A stretch of 64,000 nt of DNA from Flavobacterium ustbae (GCF_003946915.1 NZ_RPOC01000001.1:310001-374000); one strand, 5' to 3'; positions 46,557 to 55,392 are shown, numbered from the stretch's first letter. Notes: generated from the letters alone by a model not told the origin. Program-made: numbers and translations.

Positions 46557-46907
46557 ATGCAAATTCAAGTTATAAAATCAAAAATTCATCGTGTTAAAGT
46601 AACCGGAGCCGATTTAAATTATATTGGCAGCATTACTATTGATGAAACGCTACTAGAAGCTTCAAATATTATTGAAGGCGAAAAGGTATCTATTGTTAAC
46701 ATTAATAATGGAGAACGTTTTGAAACTTATGCTATTAAAGGCGAAAAAAATTCGGGAGAAATCACTTTAAATGGTCCTGCAGCAAGAAAAGTTCAGAAAG
46801 ACGATATCATTATTATCATTTCGTATGCGACCCTAGAGTTTGAAGAAGCAAAAACTTTTAAGCCATGGATTATTTTCCCTAACGAAAATGACAATTCACT
46901 AACATAA
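46557..46907 (+). CDS. panD: Aspartate 1-decarboxylase precursor
   Basis: 116 residues. It converts aspartate to beta-alanine, the co-substrate of PanC. The self-cleavage site is Gly24-Ser25 in YIGSITID; Ser25 becomes the pyruvoyl group after cleavage. Other family segments are GERFETYAIKGEKNSGEITLNGPAARK and DDIIIIISYA. The length is normal. It is the second gene of panCD, followed by a terminator. Confidence 0.96.
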   Translation: MQIQVIKSKIHRVKVTGADLNYIGSITIDETLLEASNIIEGEKVSIVNINNGERFETYAIKGEKNSGEITLNGPAARKVQKDDIIIIISYATLEFEEAKTFKPWIIFPNENDNSLT

Positions 46908-46930
46908 TAATTTTCATTTTTTGAAAACAC

Positions 46931-46969
46931 ATGCTTTGTCCAATATTTTTTGAACAAAGCATTTCTTAT
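46931..46969 (+). terminator. Terminator of panCD
   Basis: Stem ATGCTTTGT (46931-46939) and ACAAAGCAT (46954-46962), followed by TTCTTATT. The loop is T-rich. Confidence 0.6.
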
Positions 46970-47098
46970 TGGTATAAATCAGAAAAGATTTACGCTATAC
47001 CTCTTTGTTTCCTTTTTTCCTTAATAAAAAGAACAAATAAAATAGTATATTGCCACACTATATTCAATACTTTTTAATTCACTGAAATGCCACAAATC

Positions 47099-48250
47099 AT
47101 GAAAAAAGTTTACCTACTGTTTATTTTAATTTCGTTTTCGTCGTTTGCCCAAAAAACGTTCGATAACATTAAATCGGAGAAACTCGGAGAAGAGCGTAGA
47201 ATTACAATCGGACTTCCAGCTTCTTACGAAACCAACAAAGACAAAAAATATCCGGTTCTTTATTTATTAGATGGAGATTATTTATTCGATCCGTTTTCTG
47301 GAGCTGTGAGTTATGGTTCTTACTGGGATGATATTCCAGAAATGATCATTATCGGAATTCATCAAAACAAAGACGGAGAGCGTTTTGACGACACGACAAT
47401 TGACCAGAATGAAGGCCTTCCTTTTGAAAAAGGAGCAAAATTTTTTGAATTTATCGGAGCCGAATTAGTTCCTTATATCGAAAAAAAATACCGCACCTCG
47501 CCTTTCAGACTTATTGCAGGTCACGATTTAACTGCAAGTTTTGCCAATTTTTATTTATATAAAGAAATTCCGCTTTTCAATGCATACATCTGTTTAAGTC
47601 CAGAACTTGCTCCAAAAATGGAAGTGCGTATTGCAGAAAAGTTTGCTAAAATAAAAAGCCCTGTTTACTATTATCTTTCTGCCGGAGAAGGTGATATTAA
47701 AAAAATAAAAGAACCAATAGAAAAATTAAACAGCAATATTAAAATCGCAAATAATCCGTTAGTGAATTATAAATACGATGTTTTCAAAGGCGCTACACAT
47801 TATACAGAAGTATTGCATTCTATACCGAGCGCATTGTACCAGATTTTTGAAGTATACCGACCAATAAATTCGGCAGAATACAACGAAAAAATTGCTGTCC
47901 TTGAATCGGGTTACGCAGAATATTTGGAACAAAAGTACAACACCATGTCTGAAGTTATGGGAGTGCAAATTCCAGTAAGAATGACCGATTTTAAGGTAAT
48001 AGAAAATATCATTTTAAAAAAGAATGCTTACAGTGAACTAGCAAAAATGGCTGAAATTGGAAACGTAAATTATCCAAAAGCCATGTTAGGAGAATATGAA
48101 TTAGGTTTAATGTATGAAAAACAAGGAGATCCGAAACATGCGTCTAAAAAATACCAAAATGCTTCTCAAATGGAACCAATTGGAGATTTGAATAAAGATT
48201 TGATGTATGAGAAAATCGACGAGATGAATACGCTTGCTAAAAAAAAGTAA
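47099..48250 (+). CDS. Secreted alpha/beta-hydrolase-fold (esterase D-like) protein with altered nucleophile site
   Basis: 383 residues from the ATG at 47099, which begins a clean signal peptide (MKKVYLLFILISFSSFA); another ATG 12 bases upstream is possible. Esterase-like strands are clear (YPVLYLLDGDYLFDPFSG, MIIIGIHQN). At the nucleophile elbow, where GHSxGG is expected, it reads AGHDLTA, so the Ser position is Asp (147 counted from the upstream ATG). The His-bearing loop (KGATHYTEVLHSIPSAL) remains. The C-terminal 80 residues look TPR-like (YPKAMLGEYELGLMYEKQGD). It is periplasmic or outer-membrane associated and the activity is uncertain. radA starts only 3 bases after its stop. Confidence 0.78.
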   Translation: MKKVYLLFILISFSSFAQKTFDNIKSEKLGEERRITIGLPASYETNKDKKYPVLYLLDGDYLFDPFSGAVSYGSYWDDIPEMIIIGIHQNKDGERFDDTTIDQNEGLPFEKGAKFFEFIGAELVPYIEKKYRTSPFRLIAGHDLTASFANFYLYKEIPLFNAYICLSPELAPKMEVRIAEKFAKIKSPVYYYLSAGEGDIKKIKEPIEKLNSNIKIANNPLVNYKYDVFKGATHYTEVLHSIPSALYQIFEVYRPINSAEYNEKIAVLESGYAEYLEQKYNTMSEVMGVQIPVRMTDFKVIENIILKKNAYSELAKMAEIGNVNYPKAMLGEYELGLMYEKQGDPKHASKKYQNASQMEPIGDLNKDLMYEKIDEMNTLAKKK

Positions 48251-48253
48251 ATA

Positions 48254-49615
48254 ATGTCAAAAGTTAAAACTTCCTTTTTTTGTCAGAACTGCGGAACGCA
48301 ATACTCTAAATGGCAAGGCCAGTGCAATGCCTGCAAAGAATGGAATACGATTGCTGAGGAAATTATCCAGAAACAAGAAAAAGTAGCTTGGAAAAGTGAA
48401 TCCACTTCAACAAGCAAAGCGCCAAGACCTTTAAAAATTAACGAAATTGATTCGGCTCAGGAAGTTCGAATGGACACGACCGACAGCGAATTGAACCGCG
48501 TTTTAGGCGGCGGACTTGTTCCTGGTTCTTTAACGCTTTTGGGCGGAGAACCCGGCATCGGAAAAAGTACACTTTTACTGCAGATTTCACTTAAATTACC
48601 TTATAAAACTTTATATGTTTCTGGAGAAGAAAGTCAGAAACAAATAAAAATGCGCGCCGAAAGAATTACGCCTAACAGCGAAAATTGTTATATTCTAACG
48701 GAAACCAAAACGCAAAATATCTTCAAACAGATTGAAACGATGCAGCCAGAAGTGGTCATTATCGATTCGATTCAGACTTTGCATACTGATTATATAGAAT
48801 CAACTGCCGGAAGTATTTCTCAAATTAGAGAAACAACCGCAGAATTGATCAAGTTTGCTAAAGAAAGTAATACGCCTGTGATTCTTATCGGTCACATTAC
48901 CAAAGACGGAAATATTGCCGGACCAAAAATTCTGGAACATATGGTAGATACCGTTCTTCAGTTTGAGGGCGACAGAAATCACGTTTATAGAATTTTGCGT
49001 TCGCTAAAAAACCGTTTTGGTTCTACAGCCGAACTTGGAATTTATGAAATGTTAGGAAGCGGATTAAGAGAAGTCAATAATCCATCTGAAATTCTTATTT
49101 CTCATAAAGATGAAGAATTATCAGGAACTGCCATTGCTACAACTCTTGAAGGAATGCGTCCGTTAATGATCGAGATACAATCTTTGGTAAGCACCGCAGT
49201 TTACGGAACACCTCAACGAAGCACAACAGGTTATAATGCGAAACGTTTAAACATGATTTTGGCTGTTTTAGAAAAAAGAGCTGGATTTCGTTTAGGCGCA
49301 AAAGACGTTTTCCTGAATGTTACGGGCGGAATTTCTGTTGATGACCCAGCAATTGATTTAGCAGTTGTCGCTGCAATTTTATCGTCTAACGAAGATATCC
49401 CAGTGGGCAAAGGATTTTGTTTTGCCGGCGAAGTGGGACTTTCTGGCGAAATTCGTCCTGTAAACCGAGTTGACCAAAGAATTCAAGAAGCCGAAAAATT
49501 AGGTTTTGACACGATTTTTGTTTCGAAATACAATAAAATCGCTTTAAAAAATACCGGAATCAAAATAGAACTTGTGGCAAAAATTGAAGATGTAGCAAGT
49601 ATTCTTTTCGGATAG
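48254..49615 (+). CDS. radA: DNA repair protein RadA
   Basis: 453 residues. This cytosolic RecA-like branch-migration ATPase acts in recombinational repair. Order: N-terminal zinc finger (C10, C13, C24, C27), Walker A GGEPGIGKST (about 96-105), Walker B VVIIDSIQTLH, the RadA-specific KNRFG motif (about 252-256), and a C-terminal Lon-like domain (LNVTGGISVDDPAIDLAVVAAIL, GEVGLSGEIRPV). The length is typical. It is translationally close to the hydrolase-fold gene upstream (3-bp gap), although the functions seem unrelated. Confidence 0.97.
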   Translation: MSKVKTSFFCQNCGTQYSKWQGQCNACKEWNTIAEEIIQKQEKVAWKSESTSTSKAPRPLKINEIDSAQEVRMDTTDSELNRVLGGGLVPGSLTLLGGEPGIGKSTLLLQISLKLPYKTLYVSGEESQKQIKMRAERITPNSENCYILTETKTQNIFKQIETMQPEVVIIDSIQTLHTDYIESTAGSISQIRETTAELIKFAKESNTPVILIGHITKDGNIAGPKILEHMVDTVLQFEGDRNHVYRILRSLKNRFGSTAELGIYEMLGSGLREVNNPSEILISHKDEELSGTAIATTLEGMRPLMIEIQSLVSTAVYGTPQRSTTGYNAKRLNMILAVLEKRAGFRLGAKDVFLNVTGGISVDDPAIDLAVVAAILSSNEDIPVGKGFCFAGEVGLSGEIRPVNRVDQRIQEAEKLGFDTIFVSKYNKIALKNTGIKIELVAKIEDVASILFG

Positions 49616-49733
49616 TTTTTTTCCGCCACGAATTTTTCGCCACAGATTAAGAGGATTTCCACAGATTAATCTTTTTAATCATTTTAATCTGTGGCAAAAG
49701 AAAAAAAAAATTCGTGAATTCGTGGCGGAAAAA
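49616..49733. repeat. Nested inverted repeats after radA
   Basis: Outer arms around CCGCCACGAATT (49623-49634) and AATTCGTGGCGG (49717-49728). Inner arms GCCACAGATTAA (49639-49650) and TTAATCTGTGGC (49684-49695), with a further CCACAGATTAATC at 49659. The right arm overlaps an upstream ATG (49714) of the next gene, which argues against that start. It may also act as the radA terminator. Confidence 0.8.
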
Positions 49734-49773
49734 CCTACCCTCAAAAACTAAAAAATATTGTAAATTCAACTCT

Positions 49774-51738
49774 ATGAATTTTCCAAAACAAAAAATATAC
49801 AAAGCATTAAAAATACTAGGAATAATCGTTGTTGTGCTTTGCATAGGATTGTATTATTTCCGTGATTCACTTCTTAAGCAAGCGATCGCCAAAGTAGAGC
49901 ACAAAATGGCCGTACAGTACAACAGTAATTTTTCTGTAAAAGAGGCTTCTTTTGATGGTTTATCGACTATAAAGTTAACCGACATAGTTTTAGCTCCGAT
50001 TAATGCCGATACACTTTGCAAAATTAAAAACGTTGAAACGAGTATCAGTTTAAGCAGTTTACTAATTGGAGATGTTCAGGTTGGGACTTTAAAAATTGAC
50101 AACGGTTATATTCAATTGGTAAAAAAAGGAAAAAAACGAAATTTTGATGCCTTTTTAAAAAGAGAAAAAGACGATACCAATTCAAATGAAAAACGTAAAT
50201 ATGCTTCGTTTGCTTATAATATTATTTCGAAGATTTTAAACCTGGTTCCGACCGATATGGATTTGAAAAACTTTAAATTCAAAATCGATGACAACGGAAA
50301 ACACACTTCTATTGATGTAAACAAACTCGTTTTAGCCAACAAACAACTAGAAACCAATCTCCACGTTCAGGCAAAAGATTTTGATCAGCGTTGGAACATT
50401 AAAGGTTTTGCAGATCCGAGAAACAAAAAAGCTGATATTCGATTTTTTAATCTCGATACGGGAGCAATTCGAGTTCCTTATTTAGATCAGCGTTACAACT
50501 TAAAAGCTAGTTTCGATTCTATTCGTTTAAATGTTGGAAACATCAATAAAAGTGGTGGCGAATTGCATATTGACGGATATACTTCTATCGCAAATCTTAC
50601 CATTAATCACCCAAAAATTGCCAGCAAGAATGTTGTCATTAAAAATGCCCGTTTTGATTACCGTTTTTTATTAGGAGACAGTTTTATTTCGATTGACAGT
50701 TCTTCGACTATGCAATTGAATAAGATAAAAGTACGTCCGTATATTTCTTATGATACCGAAAAAGATACGGTTTATACTTTAAAAGTCGATATCCCAAAAA
50801 TGAAAGCGCAGGATTTTATCGTTTCGCTTCCAGACGGATTGTTTACACACTTTCAAGGAATGCAGGCGACCGGAAATTTCGATTACAAACTGGATTTCAA
50901 ATTCAATAAAAACAAACCTAACACTTTAGTTTTCGATAGCAAACTCAACAAAGAAGATTTGCGAATTACCAAATATGGCGAAGCCGATCTGAATAAATTA
51001 AACGGTGAATTTGTTTATCGCGCGATTATTCAGAATGTTTTGCAAAGACCTATTTTAGTCGGAAATGCGAATCCGAATTACACACCTTTGGATCAGATTT
51101 CTCCTTATTTAAGAAAATCTGTTTTAACGACTGAAGATCCGTCATTCTTCTCGCATCGAGGTTTTATAAATGAAGCTTTCAAACAATCGATTCTAAAAAA
51201 CATTCGAACCAAAAAATTCTCACGAGGCGCAAGCACTATAAGTATGCAGCTGATAAAGAATGTTTTCTTGACGAGAGAAAAAACGCTTTCGCGAAAGCTG
51301 GAAGAAATCTTATTAGTTTATATTTTAGAAAATAACCGAATTGTAAGCAAGGAAAGAATGTTGGAAGTGTATTTCAACATTATAGAATGGGGACCAAATG
51401 TATACGGAATTGGCGAAGCAAGTCATTTTTACTTCCAAAAAAGTCCATCGGCTTTAAATGTTGACGAATGTTTGTACTTGGCGACAATTATTCCGAAACC
51501 AAGAAAATTCATGTATCAGTTTAATGATCAAGGTAATTTGAAAGATTACGCCATTAAAAATCAGAAATTCTTGAAAAATCTAATGTTTAGAAGAGGCCTT
51601 TTAATTCCTGAAGACACAATTGGATTATTGCCGGTTTATATTTCTGGAAACGCACGTTCTTTAATTCGTATTAAAGCTCCAGATTCTACAGCAATCAAAG
51701 CCGATTCTTTAGCTGTAGATGATGAATTTGATTTATAA
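49774..51738 (+). CDS. AsmA-like periplasmic domain fused to a GT51 peptidoglycan glycosyltransferase
   Basis: 654 residues from the ATG at 49774 (MNFPKQKIYKAL); an upstream ATG at 49714 lies in a repeat arm. One N-terminal membrane helix (about 11-29), then about 400 residues of beta-rich AsmA-like sequence (ASFDGLSTIKLTDIVLAPIN, IDNGYIQLVKKGKKRNFDAF), then a GT51 domain (about 440-600). The latter has the catalytic Glu in TTEDPSFFSHRGF (about 453), RGASTISMQL, KLEEILLVYILENN and FNIIEWGPNVYGIGEA. There is no transpeptidase domain. It is predicted to polymerise lipid II glycan chains from the outer leaflet of the inner membrane. The AsmA-like part is unusual for a monofunctional glycosyltransferase. 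Confidence 0.88.
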   Translation: MNFPKQKIYKALKILGIIVVVLCIGLYYFRDSLLKQAIAKVEHKMAVQYNSNFSVKEASFDGLSTIKLTDIVLAPINADTLCKIKNVETSISLSSLLIGDVQVGTLKIDNGYIQLVKKGKKRNFDAFLKREKDDTNSNEKRKYASFAYNIISKILNLVPTDMDLKNFKFKIDDNGKHTSIDVNKLVLANKQLETNLHVQAKDFDQRWNIKGFADPRNKKADIRFFNLDTGAIRVPYLDQRYNLKASFDSIRLNVGNINKSGGELHIDGYTSIANLTINHPKIASKNVVIKNARFDYRFLLGDSFISIDSSSTMQLNKIKVRPYISYDTEKDTVYTLKVDIPKMKAQDFIVSLPDGLFTHFQGMQATGNFDYKLDFKFNKNKPNTLVFDSKLNKEDLRITKYGEADLNKLNGEFVYRAIIQNVLQRPILVGNANPNYTPLDQISPYLRKSVLTTEDPSFFSHRGFINEAFKQSILKNIRTKKFSRGASTISMQLIKNVFLTREKTLSRKLEEILLVYILENNRIVSKERMLEVYFNIIEWGPNVYGIGEASHFYFQKSPSALNVDECLYLATIIPKPRKFMYQFNDQGNLKDYAIKNQKFLKNLMFRRGLLIPEDTIGLLPVYISGNARSLIRIKAPDSTAIKADSLAVDDEFDL

Positions 51739-52126
51739 AGTTTAAGTTTGCCACGAAGCCACAAAGTTTTTTGTTTACACTTTATTAAATTAATCTCGCA
51801 AAGACGCAGAGTCGCAAAGTTATTATCAAAGTAATCGTACTGTTTGTCATCCTGAGGAACGAAGGATCTCCGCTAGAAGCTCGACAAAGATTGATTGACT
51901 TTGTGGAGTTACTTATGGAGATCATTCGTTCCTCCGGATGACAAAAATGAGACTAAAAAAAATCAGCTTAAATCTTTTAAAATCTGCGTGAAACAAAAAA
52001 ACTTTGCGTCTTTGCGTCTTTGCGATATTAAAACTTTAAGTAAATAATCTTAAATGAAATTTGCTCGCAAAGACGCGAAATCGCAAAGTAAGATTAAAAG
52101 CTTCGTGTCTTAGTGGCTAAAAAAAA
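51739..52126. repeat. 388-bp intergenic block of nested palindromic repeats
   Basis: There is no gene. Three repeat families are nested. The outer one is GCCACGAAGCCACAAAG (about 51750) against GCTTCGTGTCTTAGTGGCT (about 52100). The middle one is CTCGCAAAGACGCAGAGTCG (51795) against CTTTGCGTCTTTGCG (52001), plus a direct copy at 52063-52088. The inner one is TGTCATCCTGAGGAACGAAG (51845) against TTCGTTCCTCCGGATGACA (51926-51944). The convergent genes on each side end outside it. Confidence 0.8.
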
Positions 52127-53164
52127 TTAAGGCGCAGGATCAGGAATTATAGCCTGAACAGCATCAATTTCTGCTAAGATTTGTTTCGAAAGTACAACAT
52201 CAATTGTATCAATATTTTCTTTTAGTTGTTCCATAGTTGTAGCTCCAATAATCGCGCTTGTCAAAAACGGTTGTGCCAATACAAATCCCATTGCCAATTG
52301 CGTTAATGTTAAACCATGTTTTTTAGCGATTTCTAGATACAGTTTCGTCGCTTCGGTACATTGAGCACTATTGTAACGTTTGTATTGCGGAAAAAGGTTA
52401 ATTCTCGCTTTTGGATGACTTTCACCCGTTAAAAACTTTCCAGTCAAAACTCCGAACGCTAAAGGCGAATATCCTAATAAACCAACATTTTCGTATTTTG
52501 AAACTTCTGCAGAATTTACTTCAAATAATCTATTCAACAAAGAATACGGATTTTGAACGGTTTTGATTCTTGGCAGATTGTTGTATTTACTTTCTTCCAA
52601 AAGACGCATCATTCCCCAAGCGTTTTCATTAGAAACTCCAACATGTCTAATTTTTCCTTCTTTAATTAATCCGTCAAAAGTTTCAAGGATTTCTCTAAAG
52701 TTGTCTTCCCAAACATCATCATGTCCGTGAAAAGCGCGCGTTCCAAAATTATTGGTTTTTCTTTCCGGCCAATGCATTTGGTACAAATCAATGTAATCGG
52801 TCTGAAGTCTTTTTAAACTTTGCTCAACGGCAAATTTGATACTCGCTGGCGAAAAATCCAGTTTCTCACGCATGTATCCAAAATTCGGATTCGGACCCGC
52901 AATTTTAGAAGCCAAGACTATTTTATCGCGATTTCCAGATTTCTTAAACCAGGTTCCGATAATTTTTTCTGTGCTTCCGTAAGTCGCTTCGCTCGCTGGA
53001 ACTGAATACATTTCGGCTGTGTCAAAGAAGTTTACTCCTCTTTCAAGCGCATAATCCATTTGTTGGTGTCCTTCTGCTTCTGTATTCTGCTGTCCGAAAG
53101 TCATCGTTCCAAGACATATTTTTGAGACTTTTATATCGGTGTTGGGTAATGTAGTGTATTTCAT
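52127..53164 (-). CDS. NADP(H)-dependent aldo/keto reductase, Tas-like
   Basis: 345 residues, cytosolic TIM-barrel oxidoreductase. The catalytic tetrad is visible: Asp48 and Tyr53 in FFDTAEMYSVP, Lys87 in VLASKIAG, and His in LYQMHWPE (about 130). The start KYTTLPNTDIKVSKICLGTMTFG and the NTEAEGHQQMDYALERGVN region closely follow E. coli Tas. It probably reduces small aldehydes or ketones; the physiological substrate is unknown. On the minus strand TATCTTTG (53241-53234) is a candidate -7 box about 70 bases upstream. It ends next to the repeat block. Confidence 0.93.
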   Translation of the reverse strand: MKYTTLPNTDIKVSKICLGTMTFGQQNTEAEGHQQMDYALERGVNFFDTAEMYSVPASEATYGSTEKIIGTWFKKSGNRDKIVLASKIAGPNPNFGYMREKLDFSPASIKFAVEQSLKRLQTDYIDLYQMHWPERKTNNFGTRAFHGHDDVWEDNFREILETFDGLIKEGKIRHVGVSNENAWGMMRLLEESKYNNLPRIKTVQNPYSLLNRLFEVNSAEVSKYENVGLLGYSPLAFGVLTGKFLTGESHPKARINLFPQYKRYNSAQCTEATKLYLEIAKKHGLTLTQLAMGFVLAQPFLTSAIIGATTMEQLKENIDTIDVVLSKQILAEIDAVQAIIPDPAP

Positions 53165-53167
53165 CTT

Positions 53168-53430
53168 TTTAAGGTTCTGAGTTGCTAAGATGCTAAGGTT
53201 CTAAGCTTTTTTACTTTGTTTTTATTGAAGTTTCAAAGATACAAAGGGATTTTTCAAATGGAAAAGTAGCAAAGGTTAAAAAAAGCAAAAGATTCTTTTT
53301 TTTAGAGGCTCTGAGTTGCTAAGGCGCTAAGCTTCTAAGGTTTTTATTTGACACAAAAAAAAGACTCAAGTAAAACTTGAACCTTTTTTAAATCTTAGAA
53401 GCTTAGTTCCTCAGAACCTTAGCACCTTAA
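53168..53430. repeat. Three copies of a ~40-bp GCTAAG/TTCTAAG repeat
   Basis: Copy A (53168-53210) and copy B (53301-53345) are direct, sharing TCTGAGTTGCTAAG, GCTAAG and TTCTAAG. Copy C (53392-53430) is inverted and ends at the stop codon of the OmpA gene. A terminator lies between B and C. Confidence 0.75.
53355..53387 (-). terminator. Terminator of the OmpA-family gene
   Basis: On the minus strand AAAAGGTTCAAGT-TTT-ACTTGAGTCTTTT forms a stem with two G-U pairs, followed by T residues. Confidence 0.6.
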
Positions 53431-54371
53431 TTAATACTATTAAGCATCTCCGCAATTTCATCCAATCTTGGAGTTAAGATGATTTCGATTCTTCTATTTT
53501 TAGCTTTTCCTTCTGGAGTAGCGTTACTTGCAAGAGGAGAAAACTCACTTCTTCCCGCAGCTGTTAATTTTTGTTTATTGATTTTTGGGTTTTCGCTCAA
53601 AATCGCTACGATTGCTGTTGCTCTTTTTGTTGATAAATCCCAGTTGTTTGCAATTGGTCCAGAACCAGCATAAGGATCGTCGTCTGTATGTCCTTCGATT
53701 AAAACAGAAAGATCTGGATTATCTCCTAAAACTTTTCCAAGTTCTGTAACCGCTTTTCTACCTTCCGTTCCAACTGCCCAGCTTCCAGAATTGAAAAGTA
53801 ATTTGTTTTCCATAGAAACGTAAACTTTTCCGTTTTTTTGCTCCACTGTAAGACCTTTGCCTTCAAAACCATTTAATGCTTTAGATAAAGTTTCTTTTAG
53901 TTTGCGCATTGCTTCTTCTTTGGCCGCAATCATATCTTCTAGTTCTTTCAAACGGTTTGCGGTTTTGTCCAAACGAGCTTGTTCGTCCGCAAGGGCTTTT
54001 CCTTTTGCTTCCAATTGCGCTAGCAATTCACGGTTTTTAGCCAAGTTTTTCTCCAATGCATCGTTGCTGTTTTTCTCTAATGCATTATAAGAATCTTGCA
54101 AAACTTTATATTTCTTCTGCTCTGCTGCTAAATTTGCTTTTTGTTTTGCCAAATCATCATTAGCATTTGCTAAATCTTTTGTCAGTTTATCACGATCGAT
54201 TTCTAACTGGTTCTTTGCTTTCTTTAAATTTTCATTTTCATCTGCAATAGAACGGTTCTCTTTCTTCAAATCTGAGTATTTGGTTTCAAGATCATTGTAA
54301 ATTTTCTTAGAAACACATGACGTTGTGGACAAAGCTAATGCTAGCAATCCGATAGAAGCTTTTTTAATCAT
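53427..54371 (-). CDS. OmpA-family peptidoglycan-binding lipoprotein with coiled coil
   Basis: 314 residues. Lipobox STTSC (Cys19), a long Lys/Glu/Asn-rich coiled coil (about 25-165), and a C-terminal OmpA/MotB domain (about 185-305) with LFNSGSWAVG, VLIEGHTDDDPY, NWDLSTKRATAIV and AGRSEFSP...NRRIEIIL. It is anchored in the outer membrane by lipid and binds peptidoglycan non-covalently through the OmpA domain; the coiled coil spans or spaces the periplasm. It is a single gene with a terminator and no obvious partner. Confidence 0.92.
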   Translation of the reverse strand: MIKKASIGLLALALSTTSCVSKKIYNDLETKYSDLKKENRSIADENENLKKAKNQLEIDRDKLTKDLANANDDLAKQKANLAAEQKKYKVLQDSYNALEKNSNDALEKNLAKNRELLAQLEAKGKALADEQARLDKTANRLKELEDMIAAKEEAMRKLKETLSKALNGFEGKGLTVEQKNGKVYVSMENKLLFNSGSWAVGTEGRKAVTELGKVLGDNPDLSVLIEGHTDDDPYAGSGPIANNWDLSTKRATAIVAILSENPKINKQKLTAAGRSEFSPLASNATPEGKAKNRRIEIILTPRLDEIAEMLNSIN

Positions 54372-54442
54372 CTTTAATTCGTTTTATTTTTGGCGTTTAA
54401 TAATTCTAAACCTTCAAACTCCAAGTTTTAAATTGTAAATTC

Positions 54443-54470
54443 TAAAAACAAGAATCTGAATTTATTCTTG
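54443..54470 (-). terminator. Terminator of the exonuclease III gene
   Basis: Stem CAAGAAT (54449-54455) and ATTCTTG (54464-54470). On the minus strand it is followed by TTTTTAG. It lies about 43 bases past the stop. Confidence 0.5.
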
Positions 54471-54512
54471 AAATTTAAATTGCATTTTACTTCACAAGAA
54501 CAATACCAAAAA

Positions 54513-55274
54513 TTAGTCAATCTCGACTAAAATTGGACAATGGTCTGAATGCATGGCATCTGGAAGAATAACCGCACGTTTTAATCTATTTTCTAACGCG
54601 TTGCTTACCAAATTGTAATCGATACGCCAACCTTTGTTATTTCCTCTTGCTCCAGCGCGGTAACTCCACCAAGAATAATGATGCGGGTCTTTATTGAAAT
54701 GACGGAAACTATCAATAAATCCAGATTTCATAAAAGCGTCTAACCAAGCGCGTTCTTGCGGTAAAAACCCAGAAACGGTTTTGTTGCGAACAGGATCGTG
54801 AATATCAATCGCTTCGTGACAAATATTGTAATCTCCGCAAATCACTAGATTCGGAATCGTCAATTTCAATTCATTAATATATGTTTGAAAATCATCCATA
54901 AACATAAACTTATGATCGAGCCTTTCAATGTTTGTTCCAGACGGAAGATACAAGCTCATAACAGAAACATCATCAAAATCTGCACGAAGATTTCTGCCTT
55001 CAAAATCCATGTGATGAATTCCTGTTCCATAAGCAATATTATTAGGTTTGGTTTTAGAAAGAATCGCCACTCCGCTATACCCCTTTTTGTTTGCTGGATA
55101 ATAATATTGAAATGGATAACCTGCTGCAGTAATGTCATCTACGGGAATTTGATCCTGTGTTGCTTTTATTTCCTGAAGACATATTACATCAGGATTTGCT
55201 TGTTGCAGCCACTCGATAAACCCCTTGTTTATTGCCGCTCTAATTCCGTTTACATTATAAGAAATAATTTTCAT
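54513..55274 (-). CDS. xth: Exodeoxyribonuclease III / AP endonuclease
   Basis: 253 residues from the ATG at 55274 (MKIISYNVNGIRAA), the conserved family start; an upstream ATG at 55334 adds 20 residues without homology and lies before the -7 box. It cleaves DNA at abasic sites and degrades 3' ends during base-excision repair. Visible: NVNGIRAAI, CLQEIKATQ (metal-binding Glu), GYSGVAILSK, VICGDYNICHEAID, YSWWSYRAGARGNNKGWRID and the C-terminal DAMHSDHCPI with catalytic Asp/His. It is divergent from olsF, with a -7 box TACATTTG on the minus strand at 55302-55295. Confidence 0.95.
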   Translation of the reverse strand: MKIISYNVNGIRAAINKGFIEWLQQANPDVICLQEIKATQDQIPVDDITAAGYPFQYYYPANKKGYSGVAILSKTKPNNIAYGTGIHHMDFEGRNLRADFDDVSVMSLYLPSGTNIERLDHKFMFMDDFQTYINELKLTIPNLVICGDYNICHEAIDIHDPVRNKTVSGFLPQERAWLDAFMKSGFIDSFRHFNKDPHHYSWWSYRAGARGNNKGWRIDYNLVSNALENRLKRAVILPDAMHSDHCPILVEID

Positions 55275-55294
55275 CAGTGATTTTTTTAGGATTT

Positions 55295-55302
55295 CAAATG
55301 TA
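55295..55302 (-). promoter_or_regulatory. Candidate -7 box of the exonuclease III gene
   Basis: The minus strand reads TACATTTG, 20 bases before the ATG at 55274. It supports that start over the one at 55334. Confidence 0.4.
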
Positions 55303-55354
55303 ATAAAAAAGTGCAAAGTTTGTCTTGGAAACAACGAAAAGTAGACTTTTTTGT

Positions 55355-55362
55355 TATCTTTG
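55355..55362 (+). promoter_or_regulatory. Candidate -7 box of olsF
   Basis: TATCTTTG matches TAnnTTTG exactly, 30 bases before the ATG at 55393. The -33 box is not clear. Confidence 0.45.
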
Positions 55363-55392
55363 TTCGCTGTTCTAATAAATTAAAAGTACTAC

